Assembly (NCBI RefSeq): GCF_900156425.1
Contig: NZ_FTNO01000007.1
Location: 124,001-188,000, forward strand
Length of the DNA stretch: 64,000 nt
Source: Haladaptatus litoreus
GTDB lineage: Archaea; Halobacteriota; Halobacteria; Halobacteriales; Haladaptataceae
Direction of reading: 5' to 3'
Shown one piece after another: positions 33,749 through 42,198 of the stretch. Each line of letters opens with the position of its first letter. Positions within the stretch are counted from its first letter, which is position 1. Position numbers and translations under genes: made by a program. The notes beneath the pieces were generated by a model, which was given only the letters and a program-made list of their open reading frames with translations, did no database searches and was not told the DNA's origin.

Positions 33749-33893
33749 TCTTGTATTAAATTATATGGTGTGACAGAGTCGAAAGAGTGCCTCAAGAGAC
33801 ACAGTTAGCCTGTATCAAACGAATTCGCTAGAAATTTTTTCGGGCCCCAAGGGGTGCGGGGCGCTCGATAGAGGCGTCCATGTTCGAAAACCA

Positions 33894-34829
33894 ATGGCTA
33901 CGAATACCACCACTGCGGTGTCGTTTGACGAATACGATACCCGACGCGACGAGATGCACAGCACGATCGAACACTGGATTGACGACCTCACTGCCTTGAC
34001 TGACGAGGCAAGAGCAAGTCAACAGTTCCAAGAGTGGCTAGATGTCCAGTCGAAGTTCCATGACTACTCCCATCGGAACACGCTCCTGATTACCCTGCAG
34101 TGTCCAAACGCGACAAAGGTCGCTGGGTACAACACCTGGCGAACTGAGTTCGACCGCCATGTGAAGGAAGGCGAGAACGGAATCTGGATCTGGGCGCCGA
34201 TCATCACCAAACAGTGCCCCGACTGCGAGAACTCCCCCAAGTACCATGAGCAAAGTGATTGTGAATACGACGAATTACCGCCTGAAGCGTGGTCGAAAGG
34301 ACTGGTCGGATTCAAACCCACGGCTGTGTTCGATGTGTCTCAAACGGAGGGTGAACCACTTCCCGAATTGGAGACCGAAGCAACCGGAAATGCTGAAAAT
34401 CTCGTGCCCAATCTTCAGAAGGCAGCCGATGAGCTCGGTGTGACGGTTCGTATCGTCGACGCTGACGACTGGGAACACGGCAAGGCGAAGGGCGTCTGCA
34501 AACAGCGGAGTCTGTACGACCTCCAGCCAATCGTGGAGGTGAAAGATCGGGTAAATCAGGCGGATCTCGCGGTGACGCTGATCCACGAATACGCGCATGC
34601 ACTGCTGCACTTCGATGTTGACGATGCGTGTGAGCGAGCGAAACGTGAGGTCGAAGCAGAAGCTGTCGCGTATATTGTTGGCCGGTATTTCGATCTCGAT
34701 ACGAGTGGTTCAGCGTTCTACCTTGCAGCATGGCAGGACGATGATTCGGACGTGATTCAAGATCGACTTGGACGAATCCGGACGACGGCAGCGAAGATTA
34801 TCGAGGTAGTCAAACAGAGACGTGAGTAA
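33894..34829 (+). CDS. ArdC-like antirestriction/metallopeptidase protein
   Basis: The 311-residue protein has an N-terminal ArdC ssDNA-binding domain (FQEWLDVQSKFHDYSHRNTLLI, KVAGYNTWRTEFDRHVKEGENGIWIWAPI), a Cys-rich insert (CPDCENSPKYHEQSDCEY) and a zinc peptidase motif His231-Glu232-x-x-His235 (LIHEYAHALLHF). ArdC proteins enter recipients with conjugating plasmid DNA and protect it from restriction. Its presence supports a plasmid origin for this segment. The Cys insert looks like an added zinc knuckle. Confidence 0.83.
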   Translation: MATNTTTAVSFDEYDTRRDEMHSTIEHWIDDLTALTDEARASQQFQEWLDVQSKFHDYSHRNTLLITLQCPNATKVAGYNTWRTEFDRHVKEGENGIWIWAPIITKQCPDCENSPKYHEQSDCEYDELPPEAWSKGLVGFKPTAVFDVSQTEGEPLPELETEATGNAENLVPNLQKAADELGVTVRIVDADDWEHGKAKGVCKQRSLYDLQPIVEVKDRVNQADLAVTLIHEYAHALLHFDVDDACERAKREVEAEAVAYIVGRYFDLDTSGSAFYLAAWQDDDSDVIQDRLGRIRTTAAKIIEVVKQRRE

Positions 34830-34885
34830 GGTTGGAACTGTTAAATTCAAGTATCGAATGTGACCTTGCCATCGACGCATCCTTG

Positions 34886-35122
34886 CTATTCAGGTCGATA
34901 ATCCGTCAGCCGAATCTTTCCTTCGACTTCGTAGATGTGGCCTCGCATGTAGAGTCGTTCGATGATATCTTCGGCAGCAGGCTGGGCAAGCTCCTCACGA
35001 TCTTTGAGGGTTGCGTACGCTTGCTCGTACGTGAGTTCTCCGTCACTCGGCAGGGCGCTTGCGAGTGTTTCGAGCGATTCTTGCGCAAGTGGTGTGAGTG
35101 GCGATCGCCGATTCGAAATCAT
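34886..35122 (-). CDS. Small HTH-like protein, cassette copy B
   Basis: The 78-residue protein (MISNRRSPLTPLAQESLETL start) is a close paralogue of the one at 26948: SPLTPLAQE, GELTYEQAYA, AEDIIERLY, GHIYEVEGK and IRLTDY are shared. I chose ATG 35122 because it gives the same length as copy A; an in-frame start at 35140 is possible. The upstream structured element and palindrome are also shared, so this is a duplicated unit. Confidence 0.65.
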   Translation of the reverse strand: MISNRRSPLTPLAQESLETLASALPSDGELTYEQAYATLKDREELAQPAAEDIIERLYMRGHIYEVEGKIRLTDYRPE

Positions 35123-35199
35123 CGGTATACTCAAAGACACTGACTACCGACGTAAATCCTTGGGACAAAATGACACACGCTCGCCTCATTAGTAATCTG

Positions 35200-35336
35200 A
35201 TGATGCAAGGGGAGCACACGGCGTGGCAGGATGGGTAAAGGCACAGGAGCCACGCCGTGTGCTGGGTTACGACTGCAGATTCTTCTTCGAAGGCGATTGA
35301 TAAAGAGGTCAGCCAACCAGAGCGGAAGTGAAACGA
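35200..35336. ncRNA. Candidate structured RNA/DNA element, cassette copy B
   Basis: A perfect 15-bp stem, AGCACACGGCGTGGC (35213-35227) with GCCACGCCGTGTGCT (35249-35263), encloses the loop AGGATGGGTAAAGGCACAGG and one A. Copy A has 9 bp of this stem with two compensatory changes. TGGGTTACG, TCAGCCAACCAGAG and GGAAGTGAAAC follow, as in copy A. Confidence 0.5.
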
Positions 35337-35424
35337 AACGCTGGCTCGCAGGTTGAGTGTTCGCTCACAACAAGATAAGTCGATTTCGCATGAGAATAAG
35401 TGCATGACGTACCGGATACTAATA

Positions 35425-35443
35425 GTTAGTATAGTATACTAAC
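35425..35443. promoter_or_regulatory. Perfect palindrome, cassette copy B
   Basis: GTTAGTATA-G-TATACTAAC lies 168 bp after the inner stem, as in copy A (27490-27510). The arms are identical; only the central base differs. Confidence 0.65.
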
Positions 35444-35513
35444 ACCGATAGTTCACGGTCGAAAAACAAGCCCCCTGGAGTGTTGCGGAAAAATTCAATT
35501 TGAACTGGTAACG

Positions 35514-36968
35514 TTAGTCTTCAAAGACAAGTGACTTAACTACGACCGGGACAGTCCTGCCAGTCATAATCGACTCGCCAATATCTATGTAATCGCCATC
35601 GTTAGCTGCAATTTCGTCGATGACAATGAGTGATGCAGACGAGTCGGAGACAGCTCTCAGTCTCTGTGCAAGTGCTTTCGCACAATTCTGCTGTGTGAGT
35701 ATGATACGAGGTTGGTTGTTGGTAAATCGAGCGTCGTAGACGTCCGCAAGGGCCTGCGCGAGTGTTGTGATTCGATCATAGCTCAGGGTCTCAATCGACG
35801 GAAGAAAAAGTACAATGGGATTACTGTGGGTTGTTTCATATAATTCAAGTCCTCGATCGATGCAGCATGCGATTTCCTGTGCGATGTACTCTCGATCCTG
35901 ACCAGATTCAATCGGAGACCCTTCAATGACGGGGAGGTTCTTTAATGGCAACAGTGACTCATCGAGATGGACAGTGGTCCCGCTGAAAGATGTCGTCTGC
36001 GTACCAGCCCCGATAACGGTCGCACGAATATCTTCGGTTGGCTCATGGACAGAAAGAGGCGATTGTTCGAGTCGGGATCGTATCGCTGACGCAAGAACCT
36101 CTCCAAAATCGTGAAACAGGAATTGTAAGTCGGTCGGTGAATTTCTTTCTGCTTGGACAAGCCGGCCCACACCACCGCTAAACATGACAGTGGGGACATC
36201 ACGAGTAGAATAGTCAGCGTCCCCGATTGTCAGAGCTCTCGTGTCTGGCTGAACGAGATCTCCAGCAATTGTGTCAAAGATAGCATCAACCATCGCTGTA
36301 GCAAGTTGAGATAGTTGTTCATCACTTGGTTTCGTGCCGACATGAATATCAAGTTCGCACGCGTCGATCAGAAACTTTGCTGGCTCTGAGAGGTGCGTGA
36401 CACGGCCATCAGAGTCGAATCGAAGCAATCGTCCACCGATATCAAGACAGCGAGTTTCCACAACCTCAGGTCCAGAAAAGAGGCACATATTCGTCGTCCC
36501 ACCACCAATATCCACGTTGAGAATCGATTGGTGGTTTTCTGCAGCCCATGTCGCAGCACCGGAACCAGATCCTGCCAGTACTGATTCGAGTTCGGGACCT
36601 GCCGTTGCAATGACAAACTCCCCAGTATCTTCAGCAAGTAGCTTCACCAGTTCCTCTGCATTCTCCTTATACGAGGATTCACCAGTGACGATAACTGCGC
36701 CACTATCGATATCAGGGGGTGAGTAGCCCGCACTCTCCAACTCAGATTCGATCAGAGTTTGAATTTTCGGAACATCGAGTGTGTGCTCATCCACGAGTGG
36801 TGTCTCGTAAATTGCCCCTCGATGCGTAATCTGAGACTTCTCGATATCGACAGAGACAGCACCGAGACCCGAAGAAGAAACAGTGAGTTCACTGATAATG
36901 ACCTGCGTTGTCGTCGTCCCGATATCAATACCAACACTGGTCAATACAGTAGAACTAGAACCAGACAT
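35514..36968 (-). CDS. eutA: Ethanolamine ammonia-lyase reactivating factor EutA
   Basis: The 484-residue ASKHA-fold protein has phosphate motifs GIDIGTTTTQV at the N-terminus and NVDIGGGTTNMCLF in the middle, plus VMFSGGVGRLV and AGTQTTSFSGTTV. EutA uses ATP to release damaged cobalamin from ethanolamine ammonia-lyase. It is the last gene of eutB-eutC-eutA, starting 13 bp after eutC. Length is normal (about 470 aa). Confidence 0.9.
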   Translation of the reverse strand: MSGSSSTVLTSVGIDIGTTTTQVIISELTVSSSGLGAVSVDIEKSQITHRGAIYETPLVDEHTLDVPKIQTLIESELESAGYSPPDIDSGAVIVTGESSYKENAEELVKLLAEDTGEFVIATAGPELESVLAGSGSGAATWAAENHQSILNVDIGGGTTNMCLFSGPEVVETRCLDIGGRLLRFDSDGRVTHLSEPAKFLIDACELDIHVGTKPSDEQLSQLATAMVDAIFDTIAGDLVQPDTRALTIGDADYSTRDVPTVMFSGGVGRLVQAERNSPTDLQFLFHDFGEVLASAIRSRLEQSPLSVHEPTEDIRATVIGAGTQTTSFSGTTVHLDESLLPLKNLPVIEGSPIESGQDREYIAQEIACCIDRGLELYETTHSNPIVLFLPSIETLSYDRITTLAQALADVYDARFTNNQPRIILTQQNCAKALAQRLRAVSDSSASLIVIDEIAANDGDYIDIGESIMTGRTVPVVVKSLVFED

Positions 36969-36981
36969 AGTTCACTCTCCG

Positions 36982-37716
36982 TTACTCAAGATCAAGACCA
37001 CTCCCCTCATTCTCATCCATCTGTTTGACGAGGTCAACAATTTGAGCGCCTGCTTCGATTGCAGGAAGCCCATCAGGGTGTATATTCGAGATAACGGACT
37101 TCTTTGCCGTCGCCATTCCTCGTTGCGGATTATAGACGAGGTACGCGCTCAGGCTCTTAGCCGTGTTCAATCCTGGTCGTTCTCCAATCAGATTCACAAT
37201 GATGGTTGCACCGAGTTCCTCGCCGATTGCATCCATCACATCGACACGACCATATTTCACAAAGAGTGGTGTTCCAACCTCGAATCCTTGCTCTTCAAGA
37301 CCGTCGGTAAGCATCGGTAAGAGATCAGGGATGTTCTCTTCCACTGCTGTGGAGCTTAGCCCATCACAGACGATAATCTGGACATCTGGATCCTGAATAC
37401 ATCCCTCTCGAATCAGACTCATCGTTTCGTCCGATAGCTGGCGCCCCAGATCAGGTCGGGCAAGATATTGGTCTTGATTGGTCACGCAACTCTGGATCTG
37501 CATGAGTCCCAGTTCTTCAAGCGCTTCTTCATCGACCTGTGTGAGGACTGCATCACGTGCTTGTGCATGATCTGCCCGAAACGAGAGGATAGAGGATGTG
37601 CGAGGCCGGGTGCCACTCCGTCCAACCCCAAGTCGGGATGCACTTATATTTCTAATTTGTTCTAAGGCGTTCTCGTGGTCTGCATCATCCGCGTGCTGGG
37701 TTTCTTTATTGGTCAT
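36982..37716 (-). CDS. eutC: Ethanolamine ammonia-lyase small subunit EutC
   Basis: The 244-residue protein has SRLGVGRSGTRPRTSSILSFRADHAQARDAV, IIVCDGLSSTAVEEN, YGRVDVMDAIGEELGA and LIGERPGLNTAKSLSAYLVYNP, all typical of EutC, which binds the adenosylcobalamin lower face. It is somewhat shorter than bacterial EutC (about 295 aa) because the N-terminal targeting region used for microcompartments is missing. It overlaps eutB by 4 bp (ATGA). Confidence 0.9.
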   Translation of the reverse strand: MTNKETQHADDADHENALEQIRNISASRLGVGRSGTRPRTSSILSFRADHAQARDAVLTQVDEEALEELGLMQIQSCVTNQDQYLARPDLGRQLSDETMSLIREGCIQDPDVQIIVCDGLSSTAVEENIPDLLPMLTDGLEEQGFEVGTPLFVKYGRVDVMDAIGEELGATIIVNLIGERPGLNTAKSLSAYLVYNPQRGMATAKKSVISNIHPDGLPAIEAGAQIVDLVKQMDENEGSGLDLE

Positions 37717-39086
37717 TGGTTGTTTTTGAGGAACACAGTTGGGTCACCAGCTTTCTCGGTGAACCGTCCGTTATCAGTGATTCCCATTGCTTCGAGCCAT
37801 TTTGCAAATTCGGGTGCTGGCCGCACATCAAAAATGTTCCAGAGAGCAGAGGCATCGTGGTAACTATTTGATTGATAATTGAGCATTGTGTCATCACCCA
37901 TCGGAACACTAATGAAATAATTTGAACCCGCTGCAGTCAGCAACACCGCGAGATTCTCGATATCGTTCTGGTCGGCTTGGATGTGATTCGTATAGCATGC
38001 ATCGATACCCATCGAAATGCCTGTGAGTTTGCCCATAAAGACATCCTCGAGACCAGCTCTAATGACCTGCTTACCGTCATAAAGATACTCGGGGCCAATG
38101 AACCCAACAACAGTATTCACGATAAAGGGATCATAGCGTTTGGCGAGTCCGTAGCATCGTGCCTCCAACGTAACCTGGTCAATGCCTGCATGTGCATCAC
38201 TCGAGAGTTCAGATCCTTGGCCAGTCTCGAAGTACATGAAATTCGGGCCGGAGCCAGTACAGTGCTCCTTGCCGAATTCGTAAGCATCATCGAGGAGATC
38301 AATGTCAATTCCAAAACTCTCGTTTCCGGCTTCTGTACCGGCGAGACTCTGAAAGAGGAGGTCGGCCGGAGCGCCGTTCTTGACTGCTTTAATCTGTGTT
38401 GTGAGATGTGAAAGAACACAGTTTTGGGTGGGAATATTCCACTCGTCGATGAACTCCTTCGTCATCTCGAGCAACCGCTTTGTATTGTCGGCATTATCCT
38501 CAACTGGGTTAATACCGATAACGGCGTCACCAACGCCATAGGAGAGTCCCTCACGTATTGAATGTCGAATATTCTCAATATCATCAGTTGGATCGTTTGG
38601 CTGGAGTCGGAATGAGAGTGATCCAACCGATCCAATGGTGTTATTACACCGAGCTGTGATGACCATCTTCGATGATGCTTGGATCAAATCCATGTTCGAC
38701 ATGATCTTTGCAACCGCTGCAATCATCTCGCTGGTCAGCCCCGGTCGAATTCGGTCGATATCCTCCTCAGTTGTCTGTTCATCAACAAGGAACTCACGAA
38801 GATCAGCGACTGTCCAGTCGCTTATTTCATCATAAATAGTTTCATCCACTGCATCCTGAATGACGCGGGTCACTTCATCATCTTCGTATGGGACGACTGG
38901 ATTTTCCCGAAGAGTTGCAAGTGAAATTCGGCTGAGTGCATCTTTAGCAGCGACGCGTTCGGCTGCCGATGAGGCGGCAATGTCTGCCAACTCGTCTCCA
39001 GATTTTTCCTCATTTGCTTTCGCTAACAGTTCTTGAATCGAATCGAACGATTGTTGTGATCCAGTGATTGATGATTCTAACTTCAT
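37713..39086 (-). CDS. eutB: Ethanolamine ammonia-lyase large subunit EutB
   Basis: The 457-residue TIM-barrel subunit has SMDLIQASSKMVITARCNNTIG, LSFRLQPNDPTDD, DAVIGINPVEDN, LSHLTTQIKAVKNGAPADLLFQSLAGTE and FMYFETGQGSELSSDAH. With EutC and adenosylcobalamin it splits ethanolamine into acetaldehyde and ammonia in the cytoplasm. First gene of the operon. No shell, transporter or EutE/EutD genes are nearby, so acetaldehyde must be handled by enzymes encoded elsewhere. Confidence 0.92.
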   Translation of the reverse strand: MKLESSITGSQQSFDSIQELLAKANEEKSGDELADIAASSAAERVAAKDALSRISLATLRENPVVPYEDDEVTRVIQDAVDETIYDEISDWTVADLREFLVDEQTTEEDIDRIRPGLTSEMIAAVAKIMSNMDLIQASSKMVITARCNNTIGSVGSLSFRLQPNDPTDDIENIRHSIREGLSYGVGDAVIGINPVEDNADNTKRLLEMTKEFIDEWNIPTQNCVLSHLTTQIKAVKNGAPADLLFQSLAGTEAGNESFGIDIDLLDDAYEFGKEHCTGSGPNFMYFETGQGSELSSDAHAGIDQVTLEARCYGLAKRYDPFIVNTVVGFIGPEYLYDGKQVIRAGLEDVFMGKLTGISMGIDACYTNHIQADQNDIENLAVLLTAAGSNYFISVPMGDDTMLNYQSNSYHDASALWNIFDVRPAPEFAKWLEAMGITDNGRFTEKAGDPTVFLKNNQ

Positions 39087-39860
39087 CGTTCAATTCTCAT
39101 ATCGGTGGGAAGGTTCCTACTACAATCCATTCTCGGAGCCGAGTACGATTCGGTACTGTAGTCTGCTACAATACCCGAATTCGAATATTGTGACACGCTA
39201 GCTTGAACCATGTAACGGTGTGAAAGACACTCTATTGGAACTTAATTATCCCGTTTAGTTGGGGGTGCTTACTACAGAGATGGATATTACTCGCACACCT
39301 ATAGAAACATACCAATTGATTAATTCGCGTTGTTGCGACGTCGCGTTATTACACAAACAGGATAGGACTCGGTCAAGCGACAATCCAATAGTGACAGTAT
39401 GAGTACGCCCCTGTGTCACAATCGTATCCGCCATAGGACGATTCCTGGTGCCGCTTGGGTCATCTTGGCTCTCGATAGCGTTCATCGACACCCTCTTGAG
39501 AGTTATGTCACGGAGCGGATTATCACAGTAAAAGACCTCGCTTAGTGTGATTTGATCAATCGTCAGCGCTAATAGCGGCTTCTTCGAATATTTCGGTCGT
39601 CTTGGTCAACACCCAAGCCTTTGCGAACACGAGTACAGAATAGAAATACGAATATAGTTGATAACACTCGGCTGCATCTCTAAAGTTCAAACAGTGACAT
39701 CCCAGCGAACATGGACTGACACATCGCAGATACAACCCTCGTCACGATGCCACAACGAAAAGAAAGCAGATTGGACTGCTATTCTCGGGTTACAATATGA
39801 TACTAACCAAGAGTCGATCTATGATAGACCTACCATCGACACGATGTAGAAAAGAGGAGG
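39087..39860. other. Long intergenic region upstream of eutB
   Basis: No convincing gene is visible. The region has the eut promoter at its left end and short AT-rich frames with poor composition. It ends in the origin repeats of replicon module 2. I see no cobalamin riboswitch-like structure. Confidence 0.5.
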
Positions 39861-39869
39861 GGGAGAGAG

Positions 39870-40365
39870 AGCACTGTTTCCAGTGCTCTTGAGTTTGAGC
39901 TAGACTCTACTGCTCGTTTAGGCCCGTAACTAGTTAATATCTTTTTAAGCCACCACTGTAATGAATTAGCACTAGTGGATCACGGAGTAATTTGATACTG
40001 TCCGTATTAAATCTTTCCTTGAATATGGTCTGGTGTATCGTGTTCCAGACGGTGGAGGGGAAGCACTGGAAACACCACTCTCTCTGTGGTCTTCGAGTTC
40101 AAAGAACGACTTTACGAAAACCTATTCCCTCTTTACAAGCCCTCTAACGACCCAAATCGGTTGGTAGCACTGGAAATACCACTCTCTATCGTCCTCTCTC
40201 GTCTCGAAGCACTGGAAACAGTGGTGTGGTAAAGCACTGGAAACGGTGGTGTCTGACGCGAGGGAAACATCTATTATCGAAGCACTGGAAACGATGGACT
40301 AGCCAAAAGCACTGGAAACACCACCTCCACTATAGCATTGGAAATCACGCTACTCATCCACACTA
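39870..40365 (+). other. Replication origin 2 (GCACTGGAAAC boxes)
   Basis: Boxes with GCACTGGAAAC or close variants start at about 40063, 40168, 40208, 40233, 40281, 40308 and 40335 (GCATTGGAAAT), all in one direction. One inverted copy (GTTTCCAGTGC) lies at 39876. An AT-rich block at about 39930-40050 separates the inverted copy from the array. The boxes resemble classic haloarchaeal origin recognition boxes and end just before orc1. They differ fully from the boxes of origin 1. Confidence 0.8.
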
Positions 40366-41610
40366 ATGAACGAAATCAGTTTCCAACCCGATGATTCGTT
40401 GTACAGAAACCGCGATAGTTTATCGGAAGATTATACGCCACAGACGATTGTCGGACGAGATGATGAAATCAAACAGTATCATACGGCACTCCAGCCTGTC
40501 ATAAATGGGGAACAACCGAGCAATATTTTTCTCTATGGAAAGACTGGAGTTGGAAAAACCGCTGTCACAAACTATCTGCTAAACCAACTAGCAGACGATG
40601 CCCATCGTTTTGATCTGGATCTCTCGATTATCTCACTTAATTGTGAAGGCCTAAACAGTAGCTATCAAGTTGCAGTCAACCTCGTAAACCGGATTCGAGC
40701 ACCGGAAGACCAGATCAGTAAAACCGGCCATCCACAATATGAAATTTATGAGTTTCTTTGGCGTGAACTCGACGCTCTTGGTGGGACTGTCCTCCTCGTT
40801 CTCGACGAAGTCGATAACATTGGTGAAAGCGATAGCATCCTCTATCAGATTCCGCGTGCGCGAAGCAATGGAAACATTGCGGACGCAAAGGTCGGGATCA
40901 TTGGAATCAGCAATGATCTTGCGTTCCGAGAAAATTTATCGGCTAAAGTCCGATCGTCGCTCTGTGAAAAATCGATTTCGTTCCCACCATACGATGCTAC
41001 CGAACTTCGCAGTGTCTTAGAGCAACGCGCTGATGTCGCATTCCATGATAATGCACTTTCAACGGAGGTGCTTCCGCTCTGTGCAGCATATGGTGCTCAA
41101 GATGCTGGTGACGCACGCAAGGCCCTCGACTTACTTCGAGGAGCTGGCGATCTCGCTCGAGCAAATAACGCAGATATGGTTACAGAAGACCACGTCAATC
41201 AAGCGCAAAATGAACTCGAGCGTGAAGAACTGATGGATGGGATTGCTGACCTTGCTGATCACCAGCAACTCGTTCTCTATGCTCTCACGACATTGGAAGC
41301 AGAGCAAGAAACGCCTGCTCGATCACAAGCTGTATTCGAGCGATATAAAGAACTCTGTACGTTTGCCGCATTTGATGCACGTACAAGTCGTCGTGTTCGT
41401 GATTTCTTGGCGGATCTCGCAAAACTCAGCATCATTATTTCTTCTCAACGAAATGATGGTCTCTCTGGAGGGCAGTATCGCGATCACGAATTAGACCACA
41501 ATCTCACAACCATTCTCAATGCGATGAGCGAGCTGATCGAACGAGTCGGTATTCACCAGACTGTGCGTACGCATATTCAAAATTCAGATAATATTGTACT
41601 TTCTGAGTGA
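40366..41610 (+). CDS. orc1: Orc1/Cdc6 replication initiator, origin 2
   Basis: The 414-residue AAA+ initiator has Walker A GKTGVGKT (58-65), Walker B LLVLDEVDNIG, sensor 1 IGISND and a C-terminal winged helix (ADHQQLVLYALTTLEAEQETPARSQAVFERY). ATG 40366 follows a TATAG box at about 40331, giving a short leader. It is homologous to the initiator at 27984 but clearly diverged, and it should recognise its own GCACTGGAAAC boxes. Confidence 0.9.
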   Translation: MNEISFQPDDSLYRNRDSLSEDYTPQTIVGRDDEIKQYHTALQPVINGEQPSNIFLYGKTGVGKTAVTNYLLNQLADDAHRFDLDLSIISLNCEGLNSSYQVAVNLVNRIRAPEDQISKTGHPQYEIYEFLWRELDALGGTVLLVLDEVDNIGESDSILYQIPRARSNGNIADAKVGIIGISNDLAFRENLSAKVRSSLCEKSISFPPYDATELRSVLEQRADVAFHDNALSTEVLPLCAAYGAQDAGDARKALDLLRGAGDLARANNADMVTEDHVNQAQNELEREELMDGIADLADHQQLVLYALTTLEAEQETPARSQAVFERYKELCTFAAFDARTSRRVRDFLADLAKLSIIISSQRNDGLSGGQYRDHELDHNLTTILNAMSELIERVGIHQTVRTHIQNSDNIVLSE

Positions 41611-41715
41611 ATTATATCTGTCTACTCAATTACCGGATTTCCCATTTCAATGTCTGTACTCCAGTAGTGAGAGGATCCAGAGGAAAACAACTCAAAGCTG
41701 TGCTTGGGACGAATT

Positions 41716-42198
41716 CTATCCAAAGACCCCGAATCCCTCCTCGCGCAGTAACTCGGCTACTTTTTCGGGGTTTTGAAACGCAAACAACAACGCTGCCTCT
41801 CGAGCATCCGTTTTTGCAACTTCGTCGACATTGAGTTCGTCGGCAAGTCTACTTCGGAACGTTGGCTCGTCACTAGTTACTGAATCCCGGACGTGTAGCT
41901 CAAGCCGCTTGTCCCTCTCATCCCCGATGTTACTTCGACGGATATAGTAGGGATACTCCTCCGATGGCGTATCTTCGGCCTGCTTTGAGTCTGACTGATT
42001 ACTGTCTCCCGAAGTGGTTTGCTCCGTCGGTTGCTCGAATTGGCCTCCGGACGTTTCTGTAGATGATTCTTCTTTGTCCGACACCTCTCTTTCCTCTGCT
42101 TGCTCCTCGGCGTCGTTCTGCTCTCCAGTCTCGCTAGATTCGTTGTCGCTGTTTCCGAAGTCCAGATTTCCGGAGCCTGATTTAAATGAGTTCGTCAT
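41716..42198 (-). CDS. Acidic partition partner of ParA
   Basis: The 160-residue protein has a long acidic, Ser/Gln-rich N-terminal half (1-85) and a folded C-terminal part: YPYYIRRSNIGDERDKRLELHVRD, then DAREAALLFAFQNPEKVAELLREEG. Its start overlaps the parA stop by 4 bp, so the pair is an operon. In haloarchaeal plasmids the second gene of such pairs supplies the DNA-binding adaptor. I infer that it binds the 13-bp repeats at 43201-43382. Confidence 0.65.
   Translation of the reverse strand: MTNSFKSGSGNLDFGNSDNESSETGEQNDAEEQAEEREVSDKEESSTETSGGQFEQPTEQTTSGDSNQSDSKQAEDTPSEEYPYYIRRSNIGDERDKRLELHVRDSVTSDEPTFRSRLADELNVDEVAKTDAREAALLFAFQNPEKVAELLREEGFGVFG

Larger units (their letters stand above)
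35141..35513. other. Non-coding part of cassette copy B
   Basis: There is no gene. It contains the structured stem at 35213-35263, conserved blocks to about 35335 and the palindrome at 35425-35443, all shared with 27185-27510. Confidence 0.6.

Noticed and set aside
39087..39254. Cobalamin riboswitch upstream of eutB
   Set aside because: I searched for a B12-box-like block and conserved multi-stem layout and found only short inverted repeats.
39255..39491. Minus-strand frame of 78 codons upstream of the eut operon
   Set aside because: The translation has non-halophilic composition, no domain and no promoter evidence.
40061..40350. CRISPR-like look of the regularly recurring GCACTGGAAAC motif
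   Set aside because: Spacing is irregular, units are short, there are no spacer-length intervals and no cas genes. Position in front of orc1 identifies origin boxes.
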